The notes below the pieces were generated by a model that was not told where the DNA came from, made no database searches, and saw only the letters and a program-made list of their open reading frames with translations. Source: Deltaproteobacteria bacterium (GTDB taxonomy: Bacteria > Desulfobacterota > Anaeroferrophillalia > Anaeroferrophillales > Tharpellaceae). Taken from it: a stretch of 6,188 nucleotides of DNA. Position numbers and translations under genes: made by a program. This document shows, piece by piece, positions 1 through 5,944 of the stretch; the first letter of the stretch is position 1, and each line of letters opens with the position of its first letter. The stretch is from NCBI GenBank assembly GCA_030595135.1, contig JAUVDU010000104.1:1-6188 (forward strand). Reading direction: 5' to 3'.

Positions 1-23
1 ATTCAACCTCATCCGTAGGTGAC

Positions 24-50
24 GCCCGGTTGCATCTGGTTGCAGCCGGC
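24..50. other. Stem-loop downstream of the small minus-strand gene
   Basis: Bases 24-29 (GCCCGG, one C bulged) pair with 46-50 (CCGGC). A T-G wobble (30/45) and TGCA/TGCA (31-34 with 41-44) extend the stem around a six-base loop. On the minus strand the hairpin starts 13 bases after the stop codon of the 98-residue gene, so it could stabilise or end that transcript. No T-run follows it in that direction, so it is not a standard intrinsic terminator. The rest of 1-63 shows only three TTGCA copies (30-34, 40-44, 55-59). Confidence 0.4.
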
Positions 51-63
51 TAAATTGCAGGCT

Positions 64-360
64 CTACATTTTGAGTTGTGTTGTCAGGCGCAGAATCTCC
101 TCATATTCCTTGAATTCGTCCAGCATTAAATCGTAGTCGCAGAGAGAATTACAGTACTCATCCTCATACCATAAGCTGATTTCACTGCCCTGGTCACCGA
201 CTAAACCAAAATTTTCAATGTGAGTAAGGTCGATGATCCAACCGTGCAGGCGATTTTTGTCACTTTCATTGCTACAGCCCAGTTGATTGGTTTTTGGTAG
301 ACGATCGAGCTCGCGCAGGAGAATTTTTTTCATCAGGCGGATATTTTCAATTGTTTTCAT
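64..360 (-). CDS. Small acidic protein of unknown function (98 aa)
   Basis: I do not recognise this family. The 98-residue product has a basic, leucine-rich N-terminal helix (about residues 1-24, MKTIENIRLMKKILLRELDR), a middle section with WIIDLTHIENFGLV, and a strongly acidic, aromatic stretch (about 62-90: WYEDEYCNS, CDYDLMLDEFKEYEE). There is no signal peptide or membrane segment, so a soluble cytoplasmic protein is inferred. The ATG is preceded on the minus strand by AGGA (complement of 371-374) ten bases away; a second Met at residue 10 has less support. It lies downstream of the sigma-54 response regulator on the same strand. The gap is now 163 bases but would be 25 without the inserted element at 396-523, so the two were probably co-transcribed. 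Whether it acts in that regulatory system is unknown. It being a real gene rests on the ribosome site, protein-like composition and context. Confidence 0.65.
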   Translation of the reverse strand: MKTIENIRLMKKILLRELDRLPKTNQLGCSNESDKNRLHGWIIDLTHIENFGLVGDQGSEISLWYEDEYCNSLCDYDLMLDEFKEYEEILRLTTQLKM

Positions 361-385
361 GGTAATTTTATCCTGTTAAAATGTT

Positions 386-395
386 TTATAGAAGG
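386..395. repeat. Left direct repeat (possible target-site duplication)
   Basis: TTATAGAAGG at 386-395 is identical to 524-533. It directly abuts the left inverted repeat of the element at 396-523. The next base is T in both places, so the duplication is 10 or 11 bp. The other copy contains the stop codon of the response-regulator gene. Confidence 0.65.
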
Positions 396-523
396 TAACT
401 TTTCAGCGAACCCGCAAATTCAGGGGACACAATCCCGATTTTCTTAGGAAAATCAGGTTATGTCCCCAGAATTTACTGAATTATATCCATATTCTGTGCT
501 TTTTGGCTTGCGCTGAATAGTTA
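396..523. mobile_element. MITE-like element, 128 bp, with terminal inverted repeats
   Basis: The left end TAACTTTTCAGCG (396-408) and the reverse complement of the right end (511-523, TAACTATTCAGCG) match at 12 of 13 positions. Both ends directly abut the identical 10-bp repeats at 386-395 and 524-533. The element is far too short to encode a transposase, so it would be non-autonomous and moved by an enzyme encoded elsewhere. Its interior holds a palindrome at 416-474. The insertion lies at the stop codon of the response regulator: the right-hand repeat supplies the gene's last codons and TAA, so the protein is unchanged. It splits the regulator from the downstream small gene. The mobilising family cannot be told from the ends; 10-bp duplications are compatible with IS4-type elements, but that is only a guess. 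Confidence 0.6.
416..474. repeat. REP-like palindrome with GGGGACA arms
   Basis: The left arm AAATTCAGGGGACA (416-429) pairs with TGTCCCCAGAATTT (461-474), with one mismatch. After an irregular section, GATTTTC (437-443) pairs with GAAAATC (448-454) around a TTAG loop. GGGGACA-armed palindromes resemble repetitive extragenic palindromes linked to RAYT (IS200-like Y1) transposases; this assignment is from recall of the pattern, not a search. It could also act as a 3'-end hairpin for the regulator transcript, but no T-run follows on either strand. Confidence 0.5.
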
Positions 524-533
524 TTATAGAAGG
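524..533. repeat. Right direct repeat overlapping the regulator stop codon
   Basis: This is the second copy of TTATAGAAGG, directly after the right inverted repeat of the 396-523 element. Read on the minus strand it gives the last codons and TAA stop of the response-regulator gene. Confidence 0.65.
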
Positions 534-1969
534 TTGAATTTTTTCATTCTGTAGCGCAAGGTGTCTCGGCTGAATTGCAGGTAGCGGGCGGCTTTGGTTT
601 GGTTGCCGGCGTGTTTGTCGAGGGCTTGCAGGATGATACTCTTTTCGATCTCGTCAAAGGAGATGCCATCTTCCGGCAGGGTGATTTGCAGTTCGTTGGC
701 GCTGTTAGATGGGACTGATGGATGTCTGTTGTTGTCGGGCACCTTTTTGTCTTCAGAGAGCATCGTTGTTTTGAGTGTGTCGGAGTCTGTTTTCTGATCG
801 ATAATAATGTTAAGGTTGTCGGGGCCCAGAAAACGGTTCTCTTCAAGGATGGTCGCTCTTTCGATTGAGTTGCGTAGTTCCCGTACATTGCCGGGCCAGC
901 TATATGATCTCATAAGCTCGATGGCTGCCGGGCTGATATCTTCAAGATTGCGGTTGTACTCTTTGTTAAAAAGTTCAAAAAAATATTTGGCCAGAAAGGG
1001 GATGTCGGCTTTGCGATCTCTTAATGGTGGAATGTTGATAGCCATGACATTGAGGCGGTAATAGAGGTCAGCTCTGAACTTGCCATTCTCTACCATCTCT
1101 TTTAAACCCCGGTTGGTCGCTGCAATAATCCTTACATTGACATCTATATCATGATCCCCGCCGAGTCGCCGGTAGCGCTTATTCTCAATTACCTTGAGAA
1201 TTTTGCCTTGCATTGACAGTGGCATGTCACCGATTTCGTCTAGAAAAACGGAGCCTCCGTCAGCTAGTTCAAAAATTCCTTTATGGCGCTTTCCTGCGTC
1301 AGTATAGGCCCCTTTTTCATGGCCGAAAAGTTCATTCTCCAACAAGTTGTCGGGGATTGCGGCGCAGTTGATCTCAAAAAACGGGGCCTTTGAGCGGCGG
1401 CTGTAGAGGTGCACGGCTTTAGCTGCCAATTCCTTGCCGGTTCCGCTTTCTCCCTGGATTAAAACTGTTTTGTCATTGGTTTCAGCGCATCGTTTTATGA
1501 TCTTGAAGACATCAATCATCTCCGGGCTGTTACCGAGCAGGCGGTCTTCATCGATTTGCTGGTCTATCGAATGACTGAATTGTCCGACCTGTTCTTTAAG
1601 TCGCTTTTTTTCGAAGGCTTGCTCGATAACATGTTTGACCGACTCAAGGTTAAAGGGTTTGCCGATATAATCTTCAGCTCCTAACTTGAAAGCTTCAACC
1701 GTTGAGCCGACATCGGCGTATGCGGTGATCATGATGATGATGAGATCTTCATCTTCGCTTTTGAAACGCTCAAGTAGTTCAAGTCCGTTGGCATCGGGAA
1801 GGCGGATGTCAAGTAAAACCATTTGTGGTTTGAACGTGGATATTTTGGTTTGAGCTTCAGCCCCGGATTCGGCAGTATCGACCGTGTATCCGTTTCTGAT
1901 CAAAGGTTGTGAGAGTGACCAGCGAATCAGGTGTTCATCATCAACGATAAGAATTCTTTCTTTGCTCAT
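524..1969 (-). CDS. Sigma-54-dependent response regulator, NtrC/AtoC type
   Basis: A full-length 481-residue activator of sigma-54 RNA polymerase. Residues 1-120 form a receiver domain with the acidic pocket D10-D11, phospho-acceptor D54 (VLLDIRLPDANG), T82 and K104 (GKPF). A linker leads to the AAA+ domain (about 144-372): Walker A GESGTGKE (173-180), the sigma-54 contact loop GAYTDA (220-225, a variant of GAFTGA), Walker B VFLDEIGD (241-248), sensor I around N286, arginine residues R299 and R305, and WPGNVREL (358-365). A polar, low-complexity linker (about 390-430) precedes a Fis-type helix-turn-helix (about 438-481; NQTKAARYLQFSRDTLRYRM). AAGG six bases upstream supports the ATG. It is divergent from two histidine kinases, which are its likely phosphodonors. 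Closeness to NtrC, AtoC or ZraR cannot be settled, so no symbol is given. Its promoter region contains a sigma-54-like site, so it may control itself. Confidence 0.96.
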   Translation of the reverse strand: MSKERILIVDDEHLIRWSLSQPLIRNGYTVDTAESGAEAQTKISTFKPQMVLLDIRLPDANGLELLERFKSEDEDLIIIMITAYADVGSTVEAFKLGAEDYIGKPFNLESVKHVIEQAFEKKRLKEQVGQFSHSIDQQIDEDRLLGNSPEMIDVFKIIKRCAETNDKTVLIQGESGTGKELAAKAVHLYSRRSKAPFFEINCAAIPDNLLENELFGHEKGAYTDAGKRHKGIFELADGGSVFLDEIGDMPLSMQGKILKVIENKRYRRLGGDHDIDVNVRIIAATNRGLKEMVENGKFRADLYYRLNVMAINIPPLRDRKADIPFLAKYFFELFNKEYNRNLEDISPAAIELMRSYSWPGNVRELRNSIERATILEENRFLGPDNLNIIIDQKTDSDTLKTTMLSEDKKVPDNNRHPSVPSNSANELQITLPEDGISFDEIEKSIILQALDKHAGNQTKAARYLQFSRDTLRYRMKKFNLL

Positions 1970-2009
1970 GGTAGACCTTGCTCACGGTAATCCTTTGGGG
2001 TGTGGAAGC

Positions 2010-2038
2010 GGATTTTGTTTTGTAGCAAAGCAAAATCC
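2010..2038. promoter_or_regulatory. 29-bp dyad in the divergent control region
   Basis: GGATTTTG (2010-2017), T, TTTG (2019-2022), TAG, CAAA (2026-2029), G, CAAAATCC (2031-2038) form a dyad whose arms match at 12 of 13 positions; the odd pair would be a U-G wobble in RNA. It lies 40 bases upstream of the regulator start and covers nearly all of the sigma-54-like promoter. As DNA it could be an operator; as RNA its three-base loop is tight but workable. No T-run follows, so a terminator role is unlikely. Confidence 0.5.
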
Positions 2039-2039
2039 A
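2024..2039 (-). promoter_or_regulatory. Candidate sigma-54 promoter for the response regulator
   Basis: The minus strand reads TGG, eight bases, TTGC, T, matching the TGGCAC-N5-TTGCW layout at the -24 GG and -12 GC with correct spacing; CAC after TGG is not conserved (ATT). Transcription would start near 2012-2014, leaving an untranslated leader of about 45 bases before the ATG at 1969. If real, a sigma-54 activator gene would itself be read by sigma-54 polymerase, suggesting autoregulation. The match overlaps an AT-rich dyad, so it may be partly fortuitous. Confidence 0.4.
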
Positions 2040-2089
2040 TGCAACTGTTATTCATTTGTGGTTCTGCATATGAAATGGTTGCTCTGGGT

Positions 2090-2121
2090 TGTCATATAGC
2101 GCACTTATTGTGTCATATGGC
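2090..2121. promoter_or_regulatory. Paired TGTCATAT direct repeats, 21 bp apart
   Basis: TGTCATATAGC (2090-2100) and TGTCATATGGC (2111-2121) match at 10 of 11 positions and start 21 bases apart, close to two helical turns, so both lie on the same DNA face. They sit roughly 75-110 bp upstream of the inferred regulator transcription start, where enhancer sites of sigma-54 activators usually lie. A tandem binding site for the regulator or another activator is the inference. Confidence 0.4.
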
Positions 2122-2157
2122 TTTTTTTGACGGATATTGACGCTGTGGTTATGGGTT

Positions 2158-2185
2158 TTGAATACCTGTTTAATGTTCTCATAAA
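2158..2185 (+). promoter_or_regulatory. Weak sigma-70-like promoter candidate for the kinase genes
   Basis: TTGAAT (2158-2163) and CATAAA (2180-2185) are 16 bases apart, each matching four of six consensus positions. TTGACG boxes at 2127-2132 and 2137-2142 are alternative -35 elements but lack a good -10. This is the best candidate I see for reading the two kinases. Confidence 0.2.
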
Positions 2186-2196
2186 GAGCGGCTGTC

Positions 2197-2228
2197 ATCT
2201 CTTTCTTGGTGCAAGAGATTTATTTTTT
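2197..2228 (+). other. Hairpin plus T-run in the kinase leader
   Basis: ATCTCTT (2197-2203) pairs perfectly with AAGAGAT (2213-2219) across nine bases and is followed by TTATTTTTT (2220-2228). TCTTG (2204-2208) and CAAGA (2212-2216) offer a competing shorter pairing. The form resembles a weak intrinsic terminator just ahead of the kinase genes, or an operator dyad. The stem is short and AT-rich. Confidence 0.3.
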
Positions 2229-2289
2229 GACGGTATGATCATTGCGTTATTTGGACTTAAAAAATTGTTCTGTTTGCTGGTGGGTGACT

Positions 2290-3525
2290 ATGGGTTATGT
2301 ATTTGATATCTCCGAGGTGAGGGATGGGTCTGGATTGAATGGTGTTGTTCAGGACTCTATCGATAAGCAACTGGTTTATCTCCAAAGAGAAGTAGAAGAT
2401 CTTCGTCGGGAGAAAGAGTATTTTGCGAGTGTGATTAGAAACTTTCGCAATGGTCTGCTGACTACCGACAATGAACTTAAAATTGTTCATTTTAATCGTA
2501 CGGTTGAGCGCCTTTTGGGCTATAGCCCGGATGAATTGCGCCGGATGAAACTGCACCAGTTAATTGAGACCGAAGAGAAAACCGTTTTAAATATTCTCAA
2601 GCAGGGTGGGCGTTGTGTTGATCCCAAAACCGGCGAGATGGGTGAGTTCAATTTCATTACAAAAACTGGAAATAGCTTTCCGGTAGAGGCCTGTTTTTCC
2701 GTGATTACGGCCCTTGATGGTTCGATTTGTGGAATGACTTGTACGTTTCGTGATGTGACTCAGAAGAAGAAGGTCGAGAAGGCCATGGCTCGTATGGCTC
2801 GGCTCGCCTCTCTTGGTGAGCTGGCTTCGGGGATGGCTCATGAAATCAAAAACCCCCTGGCCTGTATTGCCGGGGTTCTCCAGAATTTGCAGTTTTCTGA
2901 TAGCGATGATTTGAGTAGTGAAAATGCGTCTGCTTTGATGGTTCCGGAACTTCTTTCTCAAGTTGAAAAAATAGATGTAATTCTAAATGGGTTACTTCAT
3001 TTTGCGAAGCCGGGGCTAGCTGAAATGGCTCCGTTACGAGTTCGTAAGATTATTGATACGACAATTGTTCTGGTTGATCGTTATCTACAGGAAAAAGAGA
3101 TTGAACTTCGACTTGAGTATGGGGACGTTGATCCGTTGATCAAGGGAGACGAGCAGCTCTTGCAGCAAGTTTTTTTGAATATTTTTATGAACGCTTGCGA
3201 GGCTCTTGCCGCAGTTGATCGGAAACGTATTCTGGAGGTTACTGTTGTTTTTCAAGAAAACATTAATCCGGAGGCGGTTAAGGGAGAGGCTGAGGCTTAT
3301 GGGGTTGTCGAGATTGAGATTAAAGACAATGGCGAAGGGATTGAAAAGACTTTTCTGGATTCAATTTTTAACCCTTTTGTGACAACCAAATTCAAAGGTA
3401 CCGGTTTAGGTTTGGCGACTTCCCACCGAATCATGGAACAGCACGACGGCACAATCACGGTTGTCAGTTGTCCGCATAAAGGTACAACCTTTAAACTGAC
3501 TCTGCCGGTCTTTTATTCGACTTAA
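2290..3525 (+). CDS. Soluble PAS-domain sensor histidine kinase, NtrB-like
   Basis: A cytoplasmic histidine kinase with no membrane segment. With the ATG at 2290 it has 411 residues: a short coiled coil (about 24-45, DKQLVYLQREVEDLRREKEY), one PAS domain (about 46-157, ending TFRDVTQKKK), a dimerisation domain with phospho-acceptor H184 (MAHEIKNPL), and a catalytic ATPase domain with N box (N297, N301), G1 box DNGEG (346-350), F box (IFNPF, 359-363) and G2 box GTGLGLA (370-376). All catalytic motifs look intact. The frame opens at a TTG at 2242, adding 16 odd residues (NCSVCWW), but that start has no ribosome site, whereas GGTGGG precedes the ATG at 2290 by about five bases. It is divergent from the sigma-54 regulator, its probable partner, and 35 bp ahead of a second kinase, probably in one operon. 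The PAS ligand is unknown. Confidence 0.94.
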   Translation: MGYVFDISEVRDGSGLNGVVQDSIDKQLVYLQREVEDLRREKEYFASVIRNFRNGLLTTDNELKIVHFNRTVERLLGYSPDELRRMKLHQLIETEEKTVLNILKQGGRCVDPKTGEMGEFNFITKTGNSFPVEACFSVITALDGSICGMTCTFRDVTQKKKVEKAMARMARLASLGELASGMAHEIKNPLACIAGVLQNLQFSDSDDLSSENASALMVPELLSQVEKIDVILNGLLHFAKPGLAEMAPLRVRKIIDTTIVLVDRYLQEKEIELRLEYGDVDPLIKGDEQLLQQVFLNIFMNACEALAAVDRKRILEVTVVFQENINPEAVKGEAEAYGVVEIEIKDNGEGIEKTFLDSIFNPFVTTKFKGTGLGLATSHRIMEQHDGTITVVSCPHKGTTFKLTLPVFYST

Positions 3526-3560
3526 ATTTTGAACCTGTTGACGTGGGTGGTTTGCTTGCT

Positions 3561-5702
3561 ATGACGGTTAAGAAAAAGATAATCGTAACTGTTTTTATTA
3601 TTATATTTATTTCACTGAGCTTTAATTTGTTGATGGCTTGTTTTTATGTTCTGCCTGAGCTTGAAACCTTAGAGCTTGATGAGGGCGGGAAAGATCTTGA
3701 AAGAGCGGTTATGGCAATCAATCGTGAGCTCGAACATTTGAGCCTGTTTTGTTACGATTGGGCCGAGTGGGATGATAGCTATCGTTTTGTCAAAGATAAT
3801 AATCAAGAGTTTGTTGAATCCAACCTTGGAGAAAATACTTTTCTCCATAATCGTTTGGCTCTGCTTTTCTTTATTGACCGGAATGGGCGGATGGTTTGGG
3901 GGCGTTGTTATAGTGAGGAACTTGAGGAATTTATCTTAATTGGAGAGTTTGCTGATCAAAAATGGCCCTCAAGTCATCCTCTTTTGCAGCATCGTCACAA
4001 TGATAGTTTTATCAAAGGTTATTTGAAAACTGTTGAGGGCCCAATGATGCTGGTCGCACGACCCATTGTACCGAGTGACGGGGCTGGGGAGATTCGTGGT
4101 ACTCTGGTGATGGGACGTCTGCTTTGTGATAAGTGCGTTGAGATGATGCGGGAGAGAACCCAAGTCGATATGGAGGTCTGGACCATAGATTGTGATACCT
4201 TGCCCCCGGATGCCTGTCAGGCCAAAGATAATTTGACCCATCAAAATGATACATTTTTTGTTCGTGATAAAGATTGGCTCTATGGTTACACCTATTTTGA
4301 TGATATCAACCACAAACCAACTTTGCTGGTCAGAACCAAAGCTTGGCGGACAATTTACAAGAGGGCTAAAGAGGGGGTTTTGGTTGATATGACCTCTTCT
4401 TTGTTGGCCGCCATTGTGGCTGCTTTTTTGCTGAGTTATCTTTTGCATCTTCTGATCAGTCGGCCCTTGGCGCGTTTTGCCGGAGCCCTTGCTGAGATTG
4501 GTTCCAGCGGAGAGATGAAGCAGCTTAGGGTGAAATCTTCTGGTGATGAAATAGGGCATCTGCAGCGGGAGTTTAACCGGATGATTCAGCGCCTACATGA
4601 GGATGCCGAAAAAAGAAGGTTGATTGAGTCCGATTTGCGGATCAGCCGGGCCAGTTTGAGTGCCGTTCTCGATGCCGCACCTGATGGTATCCTGGCACTT
4701 AATGAAAGGGGAATTATTAAGACGGTTAACCTCGCTGCGTCAAAGATGTTTGGTTATGAGAGCGGTGCCCTGAAAAGCAGAAGTATTTTGACCCTGTCAG
4801 CTCCGGATCAACGACCTCTTTTGCAGGAAGAGATGGTTAAGTTACGTGCAGATCCGGATACTTCGGTTTTTACTTTGGGTATTGAAGCGACGGGTATTCG
4901 TCAGGATGGAACTAATCTATTGGTTCATTTTAAGGTGGGTAGTGTTGATATCGAGGGCGGTATCCGGTTTATCTGTATAGTCAGAGATATCACCGGTTTG
5001 CAAGAAATCCATGAAAAATTGATGCGTACCAAACACTTGGCTTCGGTTGGCGAGATGGGGGCTTCAATTGCCCACGAGATTCGTAATCCTTTAGCTGGAA
5101 TCAGCGGGGCGGTTCAGGCATTGATTGATATGAGTTCAGCTGAACAGGCGGACTATCAGATCCTTAAGGAGGTCAGTCGTTTGACTGACCGTATTGAGGA
5201 CACGGTTGTGCAGATGCTTGAGTATGCCAAAGATTGGCTGCCGGAGCCCAAGCAGTGTCCTGTCGTGGCCCTGATTAAGGAGACGGTTGCCGGTTATAGT
5301 CGGCAGACTGATCTTGGAAATACGGTGATCAAGGTGGAGGGCAGTGAGGAGATCAGGGCTCTGATTGATCCGGAGTTGATTAGCCAGGTACTGGTAAATC
5401 TGATGGCTAATGCGATTGACTCATGCACTGATCGTCACGGTGAACTTCTCTGGCAGGTGGAAAAGAGTCTGCGCGAGGTCTATATTACTTTACAGGATAA
5501 TGGTTCCGGTATAGATGATGAAGTGCTGGAGAGTATTTTTAAGCCATTTTTTACGACCAAAGAGAGTGGTAATGGTCTGGGCCTGGCGATTTGTCAGAAA
5601 ATTATTGAAAAGCATAATGGTACCATTACCCTTGAAAGCCGGGTAGGAGTCGGCACCAAAGTGACAATTATGCTGCCGAAAAGTAAATTTCTTAAAACTT
5701 GA
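3561..5702 (+). CDS. Membrane sensor histidine kinase, CHASE4-HAMP-PAS
   Basis: From the ATG at 3561 the protein has 713 residues. A basic start and a membrane segment (about 6-29) lead to a periplasmic CHASE4-type sensor (about 35-265) with its typical early motif [12 protein letters not shown] (65-76) and later MLVARPIV. A second membrane segment (about 279-300) is followed by HAMP (about 299-352, SRPLARF to EFNRMIQRL), PAS (about 362-480, VRDITGLQ at its end), a dimerisation domain with H505 (IAHEIRNP), and an ATPase domain with N box (N613, N617), DNGSG (646-650), F box (IFKPFF, 659-664) and GNGLGLA (670-676). The kinase appears complete. A GTG at 3543 would add six residues but lacks a ribosome site; GGGTGG lies ten bases before the ATG. 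No dedicated regulator follows, so it probably feeds the divergent sigma-54 regulator. CHASE4 ligands are mostly uncharacterised. Confidence 0.95.
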   Translation: MTVKKKIIVTVFIIIFISLSFNLLMACFYVLPELETLELDEGGKDLERAVMAINRELEHLSLFCYDWAEWDDSYRFVKDNNQEFVESNLGENTFLHNRLALLFFIDRNGRMVWGRCYSEELEEFILIGEFADQKWPSSHPLLQHRHNDSFIKGYLKTVEGPMMLVARPIVPSDGAGEIRGTLVMGRLLCDKCVEMMRERTQVDMEVWTIDCDTLPPDACQAKDNLTHQNDTFFVRDKDWLYGYTYFDDINHKPTLLVRTKAWRTIYKRAKEGVLVDMTSSLLAAIVAAFLLSYLLHLLISRPLARFAGALAEIGSSGEMKQLRVKSSGDEIGHLQREFNRMIQRLHEDAEKRRLIESDLRISRASLSAVLDAAPDGILALNERGIIKTVNLAASKMFGYESGALKSRSILTLSAPDQRPLLQEEMVKLRADPDTSVFTLGIEATGIRQDGTNLLVHFKVGSVDIEGGIRFICIVRDITGLQEIHEKLMRTKHLASVGEMGASIAHEIRNPLAGISGAVQALIDMSSAEQADYQILKEVSRLTDRIEDTVVQMLEYAKDWLPEPKQCPVVALIKETVAGYSRQTDLGNTVIKVEGSEEIRALIDPELISQVLVNLMANAIDSCTDRHGELLWQVEKSLREVYITLQDNGSGIDDEVLESIFKPFFTTKESGNGLGLAICQKIIEKHNGTITLESRVGVGTKVTIMLPKSKFLKT

Positions 5703-5750
5703 TGGAAATATCTTGACATAAAAGGTGTAGATAGGCTAAAGGCTCTGATT

Positions 5751-5840
5751 ATGAAAACGAACTTTTGCGATAACTTTTGGGGTTGGTGGTGGCCAGGCGA
5801 ATGTAATTTGTCTGAGCGAACTCCACGACGGCTTAGTTAA
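5751..5840 (+). CDS. Trp-rich leader peptide of an attenuator (29 aa)
   Basis: A short frame opens with ATG at 5751 and stops with TAA at 5838-5840. Its 29 residues begin MKTNFCDNF and carry Trp at codons 10, 12, 13 and 14 (W-G-W-W-W), followed by PGEC and a basic end. AAAGG at 5738-5742 lies eight bases before the ATG, a fair ribosome site. Four UGG codons in five positions, in a tiny frame just ahead of a strong intrinsic terminator, is the hallmark of a trp-type leader peptide whose translation senses charged tryptophanyl-tRNA. The peptide itself probably has no enzymatic role. It begins 48 bases after the CHASE4 kinase and no trp gene lies in the window. I call it leader-like rather than trpL because the controlled gene is not identified. 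Confidence 0.75.
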   Translation: MKTNFCDNFWGWWWPGECNLSERTPRRLS

Positions 5841-5888
5841 AGCATGAGTTAAACTGACTGACCGTTAAGTCCTTTAAAGGGCTGTGGA
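5784..5888 (+). promoter_or_regulatory. Trp attenuator: alternative pre-terminator pairings
   Basis: The segment 5822-5834 (UCCACGACGGCUU) can form two exclusive pairings. With the Trp codons, GUGG (5789-5792) pairs with CCAC (5823-5826), plus U5787-A5828 and G5786-C5829. With the terminator's 5' arm, U5822 to C5826 pair with G5884 to A5888, with G5827-U5883, C5829-G5881 and 5832-5834 with 5877-5879 added. A ribosome stalled at scarce-Trp codons would hide the first partner and favour the antiterminator. A ribosome reaching the stop at 5838 would cover the segment and let the terminator form. The pairings were worked out by hand without energies. Confidence 0.6.
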
Positions 5889-5920
5889 AGAGCTTGGATG
5901 CTTTGCCACAGCCCTTTTTT
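5876..5920 (+). terminator. Strong Rho-independent terminator
   Basis: AAAGGGCTGTGG (5876-5887) and CCACAGCCCTTT (5906-5917) form a perfect 12-bp stem. After one A/G mismatch, 5889-5893 pairs with 5900-5904 (one G-U), closing on a six-base loop. T5915-T5920 is the T-run. It would end transcripts from the kinase operon as well as from the leader peptide, and its 5' arm is the one sequestered by the proposed antiterminator. Confidence 0.9.
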
Positions 5921-5944
5921 ATTGTAAATATTCGGCTTTGGGCC

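Noticed and set aside
807..1061. Plus-strand 84-codon frame, with others at 594-797 and 544-888
   Set aside because: These are shadow frames of the response regulator, whose receiver, AAA+ and Fis motifs are intact in the minus-strand frame.
1884..2099. 71-codon plus-strand frame crossing the regulator start into the intergenic region
   Set aside because: It overlaps the regulator's receiver domain and control region, has no ribosome site and shows no domain.
2235..2306. 23-codon hydrophobic frame (MIIALFGLKK...) overlapping the kinase start
   Set aside because: No ribosome site precedes its ATG and it is out of frame with the kinase; it is most likely a chance frame in the leader.
3969..4559. 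196-codon minus-strand open frame
   Set aside because: It lies wholly antisense to the CHASE4 kinase, whose domains are continuous there; the translation has no recognisable domain and no convincing ribosome site.
5713..5741. Perfect TTGACA as a -35 box for the Trp-rich leader
   Set aside because: No acceptable -10 lies 15-19 bases downstream, and the region where it should be overlaps the leader's ribosome site. Transcription may come from the kinase operon instead.
5703..5880. Known structured RNA (tmRNA, SRP RNA, 6S or a common riboswitch)
   Set aside because: I compared the bases with the conserved cores I know and found no match; the Trp-rich frame and competing hairpins explain the stretch better.
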